A stretch of DNA of 21,665 nt from Desulfovibrio oxyclinae DSM 11498. GTDB taxonomy: Bacteria > Desulfobacterota > Desulfovibrionia > Desulfovibrionales > Desulfovibrionaceae. Below are positions 8,734 through 15,989 of the stretch, piece by piece. The notes below the pieces were generated by a model. That model saw only the letters and a program-made list of their open reading frames with translations, was not told the DNA's origin and made no database searches. The DNA is taken from NCBI RefSeq assembly GCF_000375485.1, contig NZ_AQXE01000002.1, positions 270,779 through 292,443 of the forward strand, read 5' to 3'. Each line of letters begins with the position of its first letter. Position 1 is the first letter of the stretch. The translations under genes were made by a program, and so were the position numbers.

Positions 8734-10407
8734 CTATTTATCGAAGTTCACCATGGGCAGATTGAGGCCTTTGTCTCTGGCGCAGTCCACGGCGATGTCG
8801 TAGCCCGCGTCCGCGTGGCGCATGACGCCGGTGGCCGGGTCGTTCCAGAGCACTCGTGAGATTTTCTCGTCCGCTTCCTCGGTGCCGTCGCAGAGCATGA
8901 CTACCCCCGCGTGCTGGGCGTAGCCCATGCCCACGCCGCCGCCGTGGTGGAAGCTGACCCATGTGGCGCCGGAAGCGCAGTTGAGCAGGCAGTTGAGGAT
9001 GGGCCAGTCGGAAACCGCGTCGGAGCCGTCCTTCATGGCTTCGGTCTCGCGGTTGGGGCTGGCCACGGAACCGGAGTCGAGGTGGTCGCGGCCGATGACC
9101 ACCGGGGCCTTGAGTTCGCCGTTGCGGACCATCTCGTTGAAGGCTAGCCCGAGGCGGTGTCGGTCGCCGAGGCCCACCCAGCAAATGCGCGAGGGCAGAC
9201 CCTGAAAATGAATCTGCTCCCGGGCCATGTCCAGCCAGTTGTGCAGATGCGTGTCGTCTGGGATGAGTTCCTTGACCTTTTGGTCGGTCTTGTAGATGTC
9301 CTCGGGATCGCCGGAGAGAGCGACCCAGCGGAAGGGGCCCTTGCCGGAGCAGAACAGGTCGCGGATGTAGGCGGGCACGAATCCGGGGAAGTCGAAGGCG
9401 TTTTCGAGGCCCATGTTGTAGGCTTCCTGCCGGATGTTGTTGCCGTAGTCGAAGGTGGGAATGCCCATCTTCTGGAAGTCGAGCATGGCTTGTACGTGCG
9501 GCACCATGGACTTGCGCGCGGCCAGCATCACGCGGTCGGGGTCGCTCTGCTGGGTGGACTCCCACTGCTCCACGCTCCAGCCCGCGGGAAGGTAGCCGTT
9601 GAGCGGGTCGTGAGCGCTGGTCTGGTCGGTGACCGCGTCGGGTCTCACGTCCATCTCCACGAGTCGGGGGTAGATTTCAGCAGCGTTGCCGAGCACGCCC
9701 ACGGTGACTGGGGTCTTTTCCTCACATGACTTGCGAATGAGCTCCAGCGCGTGTTCGAGACTGTCGGCACGCATGTCCAGATACCCGGTGTCGAGCCGCT
9801 TCTGGATGCGCTCCTCGCGGCACTCCACGGCCAGCATGGAGGCTCCGGCGAATTTGGCGGCCAAAGGCTGTGCGCCGCCCATGCCGCCAAGTCCGGCGGT
9901 GAGAATCCACTTGCCGGAAAGGTCGCCGTCGAAATGCTTCTTGGCCATGCTCACGAAGGTCTCATACGTGCCCTGCACGATGCCTTGCGAGCCGATATAT
10001 ATCCATGAACCGGCCGTCATCTGGCCGAACATCATGAGTCCTTTGCGGTCCAGTTCGTTGAAATGTTCCCAGTTGGCCCAGTGCGGCACGAGGTTGGAGT
10101 TGGCAATAAGTACGCGCGGGGCGCCGGGGTGCGTGCGAAACACGCCCACTGGCTTGCCGGACTGCACCAGCAGGGTCTCGTCCTCTTCGAGGTTGCGCAG
10201 GGTCTCGCAGATTTTGTCGAAGCACTCCCAGTTGCGCGCGGCGCGGCCTATGCCGCCGTATACGATGAGATCCTCCGGACGCTCGGCCACCATGGGGTCG
10301 AGGTTGTTCTGTATCATGCGCAGCGGGGCCTCGGTCTGCCAGCTCTTGGCGCTGATCTCGGTGCCGGTGGGAGCCGTGACGATTCGCTTGTCGTGGCGTG
10401 TGGTCAT
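8734..10407 (-). CDS. hutU: Urocanate hydratase (urocanase)
   Basis: It adds water to urocanate using tightly bound NAD+ as an electrophile, giving 4-imidazolone-5-propionate. The product is 557 aa, essentially the family length. Clear marks are the NAD-binding stretch [12 protein letters not shown] (172-183), [14 protein letters not shown] (261-274), YGNNIRQEA, and the signature [14 protein letters not shown], whose Cys409 matches the conserved cysteine of the Pseudomonas enzyme. The ATG at 10407 follows GGAG at eight to nine bases; an upstream in-frame start would overlap hutC and adds residues unlike the family. It follows hutC by 23 bp and precedes hutI by 12 bp. Confidence 0.97.
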   Translation of the reverse strand: MTTRHDKRIVTAPTGTEISAKSWQTEAPLRMIQNNLDPMVAERPEDLIVYGGIGRAARNWECFDKICETLRNLEEDETLLVQSGKPVGVFRTHPGAPRVLIANSNLVPHWANWEHFNELDRKGLMMFGQMTAGSWIYIGSQGIVQGTYETFVSMAKKHFDGDLSGKWILTAGLGGMGGAQPLAAKFAGASMLAVECREERIQKRLDTGYLDMRADSLEHALELIRKSCEEKTPVTVGVLGNAAEIYPRLVEMDVRPDAVTDQTSAHDPLNGYLPAGWSVEQWESTQQSDPDRVMLAARKSMVPHVQAMLDFQKMGIPTFDYGNNIRQEAYNMGLENAFDFPGFVPAYIRDLFCSGKGPFRWVALSGDPEDIYKTDQKVKELIPDDTHLHNWLDMAREQIHFQGLPSRICWVGLGDRHRLGLAFNEMVRNGELKAPVVIGRDHLDSGSVASPNRETEAMKDGSDAVSDWPILNCLLNCASGATWVSFHHGGGVGMGYAQHAGVVMLCDGTEEADEKISRVLWNDPATGVMRHADAGYDIAVDCARDKGLNLPMVNFDK

Positions 10408-10430
10408 GTCGCTTTCTCCAATGCCTGTCG

Positions 10431-11159
10431 TTATGAAGAGTGTCCGCCGCTGCCGTTCGGGGTGAACGTGCCACCAAAGGTGAAGCGGCTGGCGGGGTAG
10501 TACAGTTCCGCGTAGGACACGAGCCTGTCGCCGGACCACGTCTTGCGGCGCAGCAGCAGGCAGGGTTCGTTTTCAGGAATATCAAGGAAGTACTGCTGCT
10601 CGGTGCCGGGGAGCACGGCAGTAAGTTCGTGCTCGGCCTTCATGAGCGGCGCGGCCCGCATCAGGTAGCGGTGTGCGGTGGTTTTCGAAAAATCCAGTCC
10701 AAGGTAGTCCGGGGCCATGCGCAGGTCCACCCAGCGGTCTTCAAGCTGGATGGGCAGGCCGTTCTCGCAGTGCACCACCTTGGAGCGGGCGAGGCTGGCG
10801 TCCGCACCTTCGCCGAAGACGTGGGCCGTGAGGGCCGTCATGGGCTCGGCGGCCAGATACTTGAGGTCGCTGAAGTAGTCGCCCCCGCGCTCGCGAATCT
10901 GCTCGGCGATGTCGGCCACCACCAGCAGGTCGCTTCTGGGAATGCGCCGGGCTACGAAGGTCCCCCTGCCGCGCTCACGATAGACCATGCCCTCGGTGGC
11001 CAGTTCTTTGATGGCCCGGTGCACGGTCATGCGGCTGGCGGAGAACGTCTCCATCAGCTCGGATTCCGCAGGGATGCGGTCGCCGGGCTTCCACGCCCCG
11101 TTTTCGATTCTTTCAACTATATGATCGCGAATGCGCGACCCGAGTCCCTTGCGTGCCAT
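10431..11159 (-). CDS. hutC: GntR/HutC-family histidine-utilisation repressor
   Basis: The product is 242 aa. Residues ~1-75 are a winged-helix GntR domain ([18 protein letters not shown] then [11 protein letters not shown], and RGRGTFVA in the wing). Residues ~90-235 are a UTRA ligand-binding domain. In known systems HutC binds urocanate, which releases it from DNA and induces hut genes; the same is inferred here because the gene heads the hut operon. It would be autoregulated: two TGTATATACA palindromes lie directly upstream, one touching its ribosome site and one over the predicted -10. The ATG at 11159 has AGGAG about seven to eight bases upstream. Confidence 0.93.
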   Translation of the reverse strand: MARKGLGSRIRDHIVERIENGAWKPGDRIPAESELMETFSASRMTVHRAIKELATEGMVYRERGRGTFVARRIPRSDLLVVADIAEQIRERGGDYFSDLKYLAAEPMTALTAHVFGEGADASLARSKVVHCENGLPIQLEDRWVDLRMAPDYLGLDFSKTTAHRYLMRAAPLMKAEHELTAVLPGTEQQYFLDIPENEPCLLLRRKTWSGDRLVSYAELYYPASRFTFGGTFTPNGSGGHSS

Positions 11160-11170
11160 TGACGCTCTCC

Positions 11171-11221
11171 TGTATATACAAATTTGAACTATGTATATAC
11201 ATTTGCAACGGGGCAGGTCAA
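11171..11221 (-). promoter_or_regulatory. hut operon promoter with two HutC-like operators
   Basis: Two identical perfect 10-bp palindromes, TGTATATACA, lie at 11171-11180 and 11192-11201. Their centres are 21 bp apart, two helical turns, so two dimers would sit on one face of the DNA. On the minus strand a -35 box TTGACC (11216-11221) is followed after 16 bases by TATATA (11194-11199), inside the distal palindrome; TATACA at 18-base spacing is an alternative. The proximal palindrome abuts the hutC ribosome site. The sequence resembles the TGTA-TACA operators of characterised HutC proteins. Assignment to this HutC is inferred from position. Confidence 0.75.
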
Positions 11222-11227
11222 GCCCGC

Positions 11228-11258
11228 AAAAAAGGAAAGTGGCGCACCATTCGGTGCG
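11228..11258 (-). terminator. Possible weak terminator upstream of the hut promoter
   Basis: On the minus strand CGCACC-GAAT-GGTGCG forms a six-base-pair hairpin (11243-11258), followed after nine bases by six T (11228-11233). The gap between stem and T-run is longer than usual, so termination would be weak. It sits between the small gene ending at 11331 and the hut promoter, where it could shield hut from read-through. Confidence 0.3.
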
Positions 11259-11330
11259 TCCTGTTCGGTTTTCGGAAAAGGATTCTGGCGGCCTCGGGGC
11301 CGGGAAGGACGGGCGGCGGGTCTGTCGCTG

Positions 11331-11651
11331 CTAGCCGAGCTTGACCTTGATCCACTCGCAGACAGCCATTTCGAGCATGGTGTCCCAGTTCTGGAATTCG
11401 GTCTTCAGACAGATGAACTCGTCGAAGCCATTGGGACGGCACGCTTCAAGGTCACCCTGACAGCTGATGTCGTGGCCGCTGGCATCAAGAAGTTCGCGAA
11501 TGTTCGCATAGTTCGTGTACTGGCGGACGAATTCATCGGGAAAGAGGGTGCGCAGCGGCAGTTCCTTGGTTTCCGCGATGGTGTCGATGGTTCTGGAGAT
11601 GCTTTCCAGTTCCTCGTTAAGTTCCGTATCGTTGAGAAAATATTCTCCCAT
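11331..11651 (-). CDS. Small acidic protein of unknown function
   Basis: The product is 106 aa, acidic and soluble, with no signal peptide or membrane segment. The first ~30 residues are rich in Glu, Leu and Ile and probably helical (ELNEELESISRTIDTIAE). Three Cys occur in the C-terminal half, not arranged as a zinc finger. I do not recognise a family. The ATG at 11651 has GGGGGAG about eight bases upstream and starts just after a 13-bp inverted repeat and a plausible promoter. A TTG at 11675 in the same frame lies inside the inverted repeat and is less likely. The gene stands alone between the importer operon and hut, in the same direction. A real gene is likely given its start signals. Confidence 0.6.
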   Translation of the reverse strand: MGEYFLNDTELNEELESISRTIDTIAETKELPLRTLFPDEFVRQYTNYANIRELLDASGHDISCQGDLEACRPNGFDEFICLKTEFQNWDTMLEMAVCEWIKVKLG

Positions 11652-11662
11652 TACCGTATCTC

Positions 11663-11717
11663 CCCCTCTAAACAAGTATTACGCTTTGTTTAGAGGGGAA
11701 AATCGAAGATGGGTCAA
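11663..11717 (-). promoter_or_regulatory. Promoter with 13-bp inverted-repeat operator
   Basis: A perfect inverted repeat has arms at 11663-11675 (CCCCTCTAAACAA on the plus strand) and 11686-11698, separated by 10 bases. On the minus strand TTGACC (11712-11717) and TCTAAA (11689-11694) form a -35/-10 pair with 17-base spacing, the -10 lying inside one arm. The other arm overlaps the ribosome site of the 106-aa gene. Because transcription would begin within the repeat, it more likely acts as a DNA operator than as an RNA hairpin. The regulator is unknown. Confidence 0.5.
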
Positions 11718-11741
11718 TAGTTCGTGGACTGAAATGGGGGA

Positions 11742-11755
11742 TTTTCCCGGGAAAA
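11742..11755. repeat. 14-bp perfect palindrome
   Basis: TTTTCCCGGGAAAA lies 26 bp past the 3' end of the importer operon (minus-strand direction). Nearby GGATTTTCC (11739-11747) and GGAAAAATCC (11759-11768) give a larger imperfect pairing. It lacks a T-run in the needed position, so it is not a convincing terminator; it may be a protein-binding site or a 3'-end structure. Confidence 0.35.
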
Positions 11756-11780
11756 AACGGAAAAATCCTTCTGCACGCCG

Positions 11781-12704
11781 TTACATGCGATGAAACGGGA
11801 TCCCGAGCGCAGAAGGAGCGTTTCCACGTCCGGAGGTGCCGAAACGTTTCACGAGCACCAGCACCACGATGGTCAGCACGTAGGGCAGCATCTTGAGAAT
11901 CCAGGCAGGGATCAGCTCCGAGCCGTTGGCCTCGAAGTTCCATTGCAACGCGGCCAGCGCGCCGAAGAGCAGGGCGCCCAGCGCGGCGCGACCCGGCCGC
12001 CAGCCCGAGAAGATGACCATGGCGATGGCGATCCAGCCTTGCCCCATGGTCATCCCGTCCTTCCAGCCCGGCGTGTAGGCGAGGGACAGGTAGCAGCCGC
12101 CGAGGCCCGCCAGCAGGCCACCGAAGAGCACACAGCCCCAGCGCACCAGCGTTACATTGACGCCCATGGCGTCCGCAGCGGGGGCGTCTTCGCCCACAGC
12201 GCGTATCTTGAGGCCGAGCCGGGTGCGGAAAAGCATCCACGCCGTGAGCGGCACCAGAATGTAGGCGACATAGGCCAGTGCGTTCTGCTTGAAGAAGATG
12301 CCGCCGAGAACCGGGATGTCCGACAGCACGGGCAGGGCTTCGAGGCCGAAGCGCACGCCGCGTTCACCAATGATGGCGCGCCCGAGGAATCCCGCCAGAC
12401 CGGCGCCGAAGATGGCGATGGCCAGACCGGAGAGCGTTTGGTCGGCCTTGAGGTTGATGGCGAAAAAGGCGTGTACCGCTGCCAGCGCCGCGCCTGCCAA
12501 CATGCCGCATCCGGCGGCCAGCCACGGGTCGCCCCATGCGATGCCCGCAGCCGCGCCCACCATGGCGCCGGTGAGCATCATGCCCTCAACGCCAAGGTTC
12601 AGAACGCCGCTTCTTTCGGCAAAGACTTCGCCGACTGCCGCGAAGAGTACGGCAATGGATGACTTGATGGCGATGGTGGCGATAAAAATGATGTCCTCAA
12701 ACAT
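11781..12704 (-). CDS. ABC importer permease, BMP/nucleoside type (NupQ/YufQ-like)
   Basis: The product is 307 aa, a polytopic inner-membrane protein of the branched-chain amino acid/ribose permease superfamily (BPD_transp_2). The family signature ERSGVLNLGVEGMM lies at residues 30-43 after the first helix, and many hydrophobic segments follow. In the characterised Bacillus nucleoside importer two such unequal permeases pair with one fused ATPase; the same set is present here. The ATG at 12704 overlaps the upstream permease stop by 8 bp, with an AGGGGG ribosome site six bases upstream. It is the last gene of the operon. Substrate is inferred as nucleoside or nucleobase from the neighbouring BMP protein and phosphoribosyltransferase. 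Confidence 0.88.
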   Translation of the reverse strand: MFEDIIFIATIAIKSSIAVLFAAVGEVFAERSGVLNLGVEGMMLTGAMVGAAAGIAWGDPWLAAGCGMLAGAALAAVHAFFAINLKADQTLSGLAIAIFGAGLAGFLGRAIIGERGVRFGLEALPVLSDIPVLGGIFFKQNALAYVAYILVPLTAWMLFRTRLGLKIRAVGEDAPAADAMGVNVTLVRWGCVLFGGLLAGLGGCYLSLAYTPGWKDGMTMGQGWIAIAMVIFSGWRPGRAALGALLFGALAALQWNFEANGSELIPAWILKMLPYVLTIVVLVLVKRFGTSGRGNAPSALGIPFHRM

Positions 12705-13764
12705 TGTCGTCCCCCTTGCCCGAGGCGATTCTGAAGCGCGTCACGGCTTCCGCCGCCAGAAGACCAAGCAGAAGCGCGCCTTCGAGCACCAGTCCGATGG
12801 AGGAGGGGAGCTGCATGGCCGATTGCAGCCGGTCCGCGCCGATGAGGAAGGTGCCGAGCACCACTGCGTAAACCGGGACCAGCGCGGGCCGCAGCCCGGC
12901 GAGGCAGGCCACGATGATGCCGTCATAGCCGTAGCCGGGGTTGATGCCCTCACGGATGAGGTAATGGATGCCGCAGACCTCACCCATGCCCGCAAGCCCG
13001 GCCAGCGCGCCCGCCGTGGCCATGACCGCATACGTCTGGCGCGAGGTGTTCATGCCGGCGTACCGGGCGGCCTGGCCGCTGCGCCCGGTGACCCGGATGC
13101 GATAGCCCCATTTGGTCCTGGCCAGCAGCAGATGCAGTCCAGCCGCCGCGAGCACGGCCACCAGCGCACCGAGATGCAGACGCGTCTTGCCGAGCCTTGG
13201 CAGCCAGGAGGCTTCGGGGAAGGTGGGCGTGCCCGGAAAGCCGAAGGCCATGGGGTCGCGCCACGGGCCGAAATAGAGATGCTCCATGAAAATGATCGCC
13301 ACGTAGTTCAGCAGGAGCGTGGTCAGAATTTCGCTGACCCCGTAGCGAACCCGCAAGGCCGCGGGGATCATGGCCCAGAGTGCTCCGGCCAGTGCCCCGC
13401 AGAGCAGGCAGGCCGGAATGACCAGCGCAGTGGGAAGAAACGGCGAGAGGTAGAGCGCTGCCCAGCCAGCGCCGATGGCCCCCCAGACGAACTGTCCTTC
13501 GGCTCCGATGTTCCAGAGCAGCATGGTGGCGGCCACGGCCACGGAAAGTCCCGTCAGGGTAAGCGGCACGGCCTTCACCGCGACTTCGGCTAGCCCGTTG
13601 AGGCTGCCGAGCGCGCCTGAGACCATGACGGCATACGCTTCCAGTGGGTTCACGCCCTGCCCTGCAAACACCAGCGCTCCGGCTGCCAGCGCGAAGCCGA
13701 CGGCCAGCAGGGCGGTGACGAGCGCCTTGTAGCGGATGGGCCGCGTACGCCTGACTATGCGCAT
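12697..13764 (-). CDS. ABC importer permease, BMP/nucleoside type (NupP/YufP-like)
   Basis: The product is 355 aa, the larger permease of the pair. An Arg-rich N-terminus precedes a first helix (~14-35), a periplasmic stretch, then LWNIGAEGQF (83-92), the motif typical of this permease type, and about eight further hydrophobic segments. A cytoplasmic loop RSGQAARYAGMN is the likely contact with the ATPase. The ATG at 13764 lies within the end of the ATPase gene (10-bp overlap) and has AGGGGG about seven bases upstream. Overlap at both ends implies coupled translation of the membrane complex. Confidence 0.88.
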   Translation of the reverse strand: MRIVRRTRPIRYKALVTALLAVGFALAAGALVFAGQGVNPLEAYAVMVSGALGSLNGLAEVAVKAVPLTLTGLSVAVAATMLLWNIGAEGQFVWGAIGAGWAALYLSPFLPTALVIPACLLCGALAGALWAMIPAALRVRYGVSEILTTLLLNYVAIIFMEHLYFGPWRDPMAFGFPGTPTFPEASWLPRLGKTRLHLGALVAVLAAAGLHLLLARTKWGYRIRVTGRSGQAARYAGMNTSRQTYAVMATAGALAGLAGMGEVCGIHYLIREGINPGYGYDGIIVACLAGLRPALVPVYAVVLGTFLIGADRLQSAMQLPSSIGLVLEGALLLGLLAAEAVTRFRIASGKGDDNV

Positions 13765-15287
13765 TGCGAATCCCCCTCGGCGGTTTCGCCGCCCGCCATG
13801 AGCAACCCGATGCGCGCCACGGCGTCAGCGTCGAGGGCGTCCAGTACTTCGAGGATGCGGCCACGGAACATGACCGCGATGCGGTCCGCCAGCGTCAGCA
13901 CTTCCTTGAGGTCGCCGGAAAAAAGCAGGATGCCGGAATGCTTGCGCTGCCGGATGAGCGCGGCCCAGATTTCCTCGGTGGATGCGATGTCGAGACCCTG
14001 CGTGGGTTGCTCGGCAACGAACAGTTCCGGCTTGCGCGCCAGTTCCCTTGCAAGGATGAGTTTTTGCAGGTTCCCGCCGGACAGGCTCCCGGCCATATCC
14101 TCCGCACCGGTGGCGCGGATGGAGTAGTTCTCGATGGCTTTTTGTGTCTTCTTGGCGATACGCGAAAGGTCGAACCACGGTCCGTCGCCTGCCGCGTCGA
14201 GGCGCGTCAGGGCGTAGTTCTCGGCCAGCGTCATGTCGTGCACGCTGCCGGTGTTGTGCCGATCCTCGGGAACGTGGGCGATGCCGTGATGTCCTTTCCA
14301 GTCCGGGGCGCTTACGGTTTCGTCGCCAAAGGTTACGCTGCCGGATTCGGCCAGCCCCGCGTCTGTATTGCCCGTTACTGCTGCAGCAAGCGCAGACTGG
14401 CCGTTGCCAGCCACGCCGATGACCGCGAGAATCTCGCCTCGACGCACAGAAAGATTAACGCCTTCGAAGCCGGTGCGGCCGGAGGCGCCGCTGCCCGCGA
14501 AGTGCTTCAGCTCCAGCACGGTCTCGCCGGGATTCAGTTCGGGCTTGTCCACGGCGAGCACAAACTCACGGCCCACCATGAGCCGGGCCAGCTCTCGCTT
14601 GCTCTCGATTTCTCCAGGCGCAACGGAAGCGATGATGCGTCCGCGTCTGAGGATGGAAATATGGTCGGCGGCAGCCATGACCTCTTCCAGCTTGTGGGTG
14701 ATGAAGACCACGCCGCAGCCATTCTGGCGCAGCCGGTCGAAGATCTTGAAGAGTCCTTCCGCCTCGGGCTGGCTGAGCACGGCGGTAGGTTCGTCGAAAA
14801 TGAGAATGTTGGCGTTCTGCACCAGCAGCTTGAGAATCTCGGCGCGCTGACGTTCACCCATGGAGAGCGAGCCCACCGTGCGAGATGGATCGACACCGAG
14901 ACCGTAGCGTTCGGAAAGCTCGGCCATGCGCCTGTCGGCCTGGCGGGAGCCGATGCCGCAGGAGTGTGCGGAAAGCCGGATGTTTTCGGCCACGGTGAGG
15001 CGTTCCACCAGCATGAACCGTTGATAGACCATGCCGATGCCCATGCGCATGGCGTCCGCCGGACGCGAGAACTGCACGAGCTCGCCACGTACGCGGATTT
15101 CTCCGGCATCTGGCCGAAAGCGACCAGCAATGACCGACATGAGCGTGGACTTGCCCGCGCCGTTTTCGCCGAGAAGGGCCTGCACCTGACCGGCACGGAC
15201 CTCAAAGGTGATGTCCCGGTTGGCCACGACCTCGCCGAAGCGTTTCGTCACTCCCCGGCAGGAGAGCAGTGGTGCGTTCTCGGACAT
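13755..15287 (-). CDS. Double-domain ABC ATPase of BMP/nucleoside importer (NupO/YufO-like)
   Basis: The product is 510 aa with two nucleotide-binding domains. Domain 1 has a full set: Walker A GENGAGKST (40-48), Q-loop Q89, signature LSMGERQ (141-147), Walker B ILIFDE (161-166) and switch H198. Domain 2 is degenerate: Walker A-like GVAGNGQS lacks Lys (291-298), and Walker B reads FVAEQPT (424-430) without the usual Asp-Glu, though its signature LSGGNLQ (402-408) is intact. This asymmetry is normal for sugar/nucleoside importers of this class, where one site hydrolyses ATP. The ATG at 15287 lies two bases after the stop of the phosphoribosyltransferase gene and has only a weak ribosome site, so it probably depends on coupling. 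Confidence 0.93.
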   Translation of the reverse strand: MSENAPLLSCRGVTKRFGEVVANRDITFEVRAGQVQALLGENGAGKSTLMSVIAGRFRPDAGEIRVRGELVQFSRPADAMRMGIGMVYQRFMLVERLTVAENIRLSAHSCGIGSRQADRRMAELSERYGLGVDPSRTVGSLSMGERQRAEILKLLVQNANILIFDEPTAVLSQPEAEGLFKIFDRLRQNGCGVVFITHKLEEVMAAADHISILRRGRIIASVAPGEIESKRELARLMVGREFVLAVDKPELNPGETVLELKHFAGSGASGRTGFEGVNLSVRRGEILAVIGVAGNGQSALAAAVTGNTDAGLAESGSVTFGDETVSAPDWKGHHGIAHVPEDRHNTGSVHDMTLAENYALTRLDAAGDGPWFDLSRIAKKTQKAIENYSIRATGAEDMAGSLSGGNLQKLILARELARKPELFVAEQPTQGLDIASTEEIWAALIRQRKHSGILLFSGDLKEVLTLADRIAVMFRGRILEVLDALDADAVARIGLLMAGGETAEGDSQCA

Positions 15288-15289
15288 TG

Positions 15290-15931
15290 CTACAGACGGA
15301 TCGGTTTGGGCAGGGTGGCGAGCGAATGCAGCGGGGCGGGCAGCAGCGGGTGCTTTTCCCCTTCCTGCGCCACACAGTAGATGCCTGCAATCTCGGGCGG
15401 TTCGATGCCGCGCTGTCTGCCTATTTCGTCCATCAAGTCGGCAAGGCCGAGGATGGTGCCGCCGGAGGATACCACGTCGTCAATGAGGATGACCTTTTTG
15501 GCCTGCGCCAGCAGGTTCAGATCGCGCTCGTACACGGCGAGAAACTTGCTGCCGCTGGTGATGGAGTCGCTGCCCACCTGAATGAAGGGCCTGCGCTCGG
15601 CCTCCATGTGCGGCTTGACGCGGTTGTAGGCCACGGCCACGGCGTCAAGTCCCAGATCGTAGGCGGCGACCTGCGTGAGTTGCAGCGCCTTTTCCACGAC
15701 AGTCAGGATGGCGAGTCCCTCAAGATCGCCCACGGTTTCGCGAATCTGGCGGGCCATGAGTTTGCCGAGGTCCTCGTTGAGCCGGATCTGGCCCACGAGG
15801 TTAAAGGAGGCGATGGAAACCGGGCCGTCCTGAGATTTGAGCGTAACGTAGGGAATCTCCACGTCGTAGGGCAGGCCGTCCACCGAAAGGCGGTATTTTT
15901 CTCCGGACTCGGGTGCGCCGAGAACGTTCAT
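15290..15931 (-). CDS. Phosphoribosyltransferase, probably purine salvage
   Basis: The product is 213 aa of the type I phosphoribosyltransferase fold. The PRPP-binding loop VILIDDVVSSGGTI is at 147-160, close to adenine/xanthine phosphoribosyltransferases. It would convert a free base and PRPP to a nucleotide in the cytosol; the base cannot be read from sequence. The segment where adenine phosphoribosyltransferases carry EARGF reads differently here (TVVEKALQLT, 77-86), so I give no symbol. The gene sits between the binding-protein gene and the ATPase of a nucleoside-type importer, suggesting that the imported base is trapped by phosphoribosylation. The ATG at 15931 has GGAG about seven to eight bases upstream. 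Confidence 0.85.
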   Translation of the reverse strand: MNVLGAPESGEKYRLSVDGLPYDVEIPYVTLKSQDGPVSIASFNLVGQIRLNEDLGKLMARQIRETVGDLEGLAILTVVEKALQLTQVAAYDLGLDAVAVAYNRVKPHMEAERRPFIQVGSDSITSGSKFLAVYERDLNLLAQAKKVILIDDVVSSGGTILGLADLMDEIGRQRGIEPPEIAGIYCVAQEGEKHPLLPAPLHSLATLPKPIRL

Positions 15932-15951
15932 GGTGCTGCTCCGTAAATGGT

Positions 15952-15974
15952 GCGGCGCCCGCTCGGGGCGCCGC
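15952..15974 (-). other. GC-rich intercistronic hairpin
   Basis: GCGGCGCCC and GGGCGCCGC (9-bp arms, 5-base loop) pair perfectly between the binding-protein stop (15990) and the phosphoribosyltransferase start (15931). No T-run follows on the minus strand, so it is not a standard terminator. Such structures often protect the 3' end of a binding-protein transcript and lower downstream expression; that role is inferred. Confidence 0.55.
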
Positions 15975-15989
15975 GCCGTGTTGATGTGC

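Noticed and set aside
11663..11698. Inverted repeat as a rho-independent terminator
   Set aside because: No T-run follows on either strand in a useful position, and a promoter -10 sits inside one arm, so an operator is more likely.
12289..13593. 434-aa open frame on the plus strand
   Set aside because: It is antisense to the two permeases, which have family signatures and overlapping starts and stops.
13764..15380. 538-aa open frame on the plus strand
   Set aside because: It mirrors the ABC ATPase, whose Walker and signature motifs are on the minus strand; no recognisable protein motif in the mirror frame.
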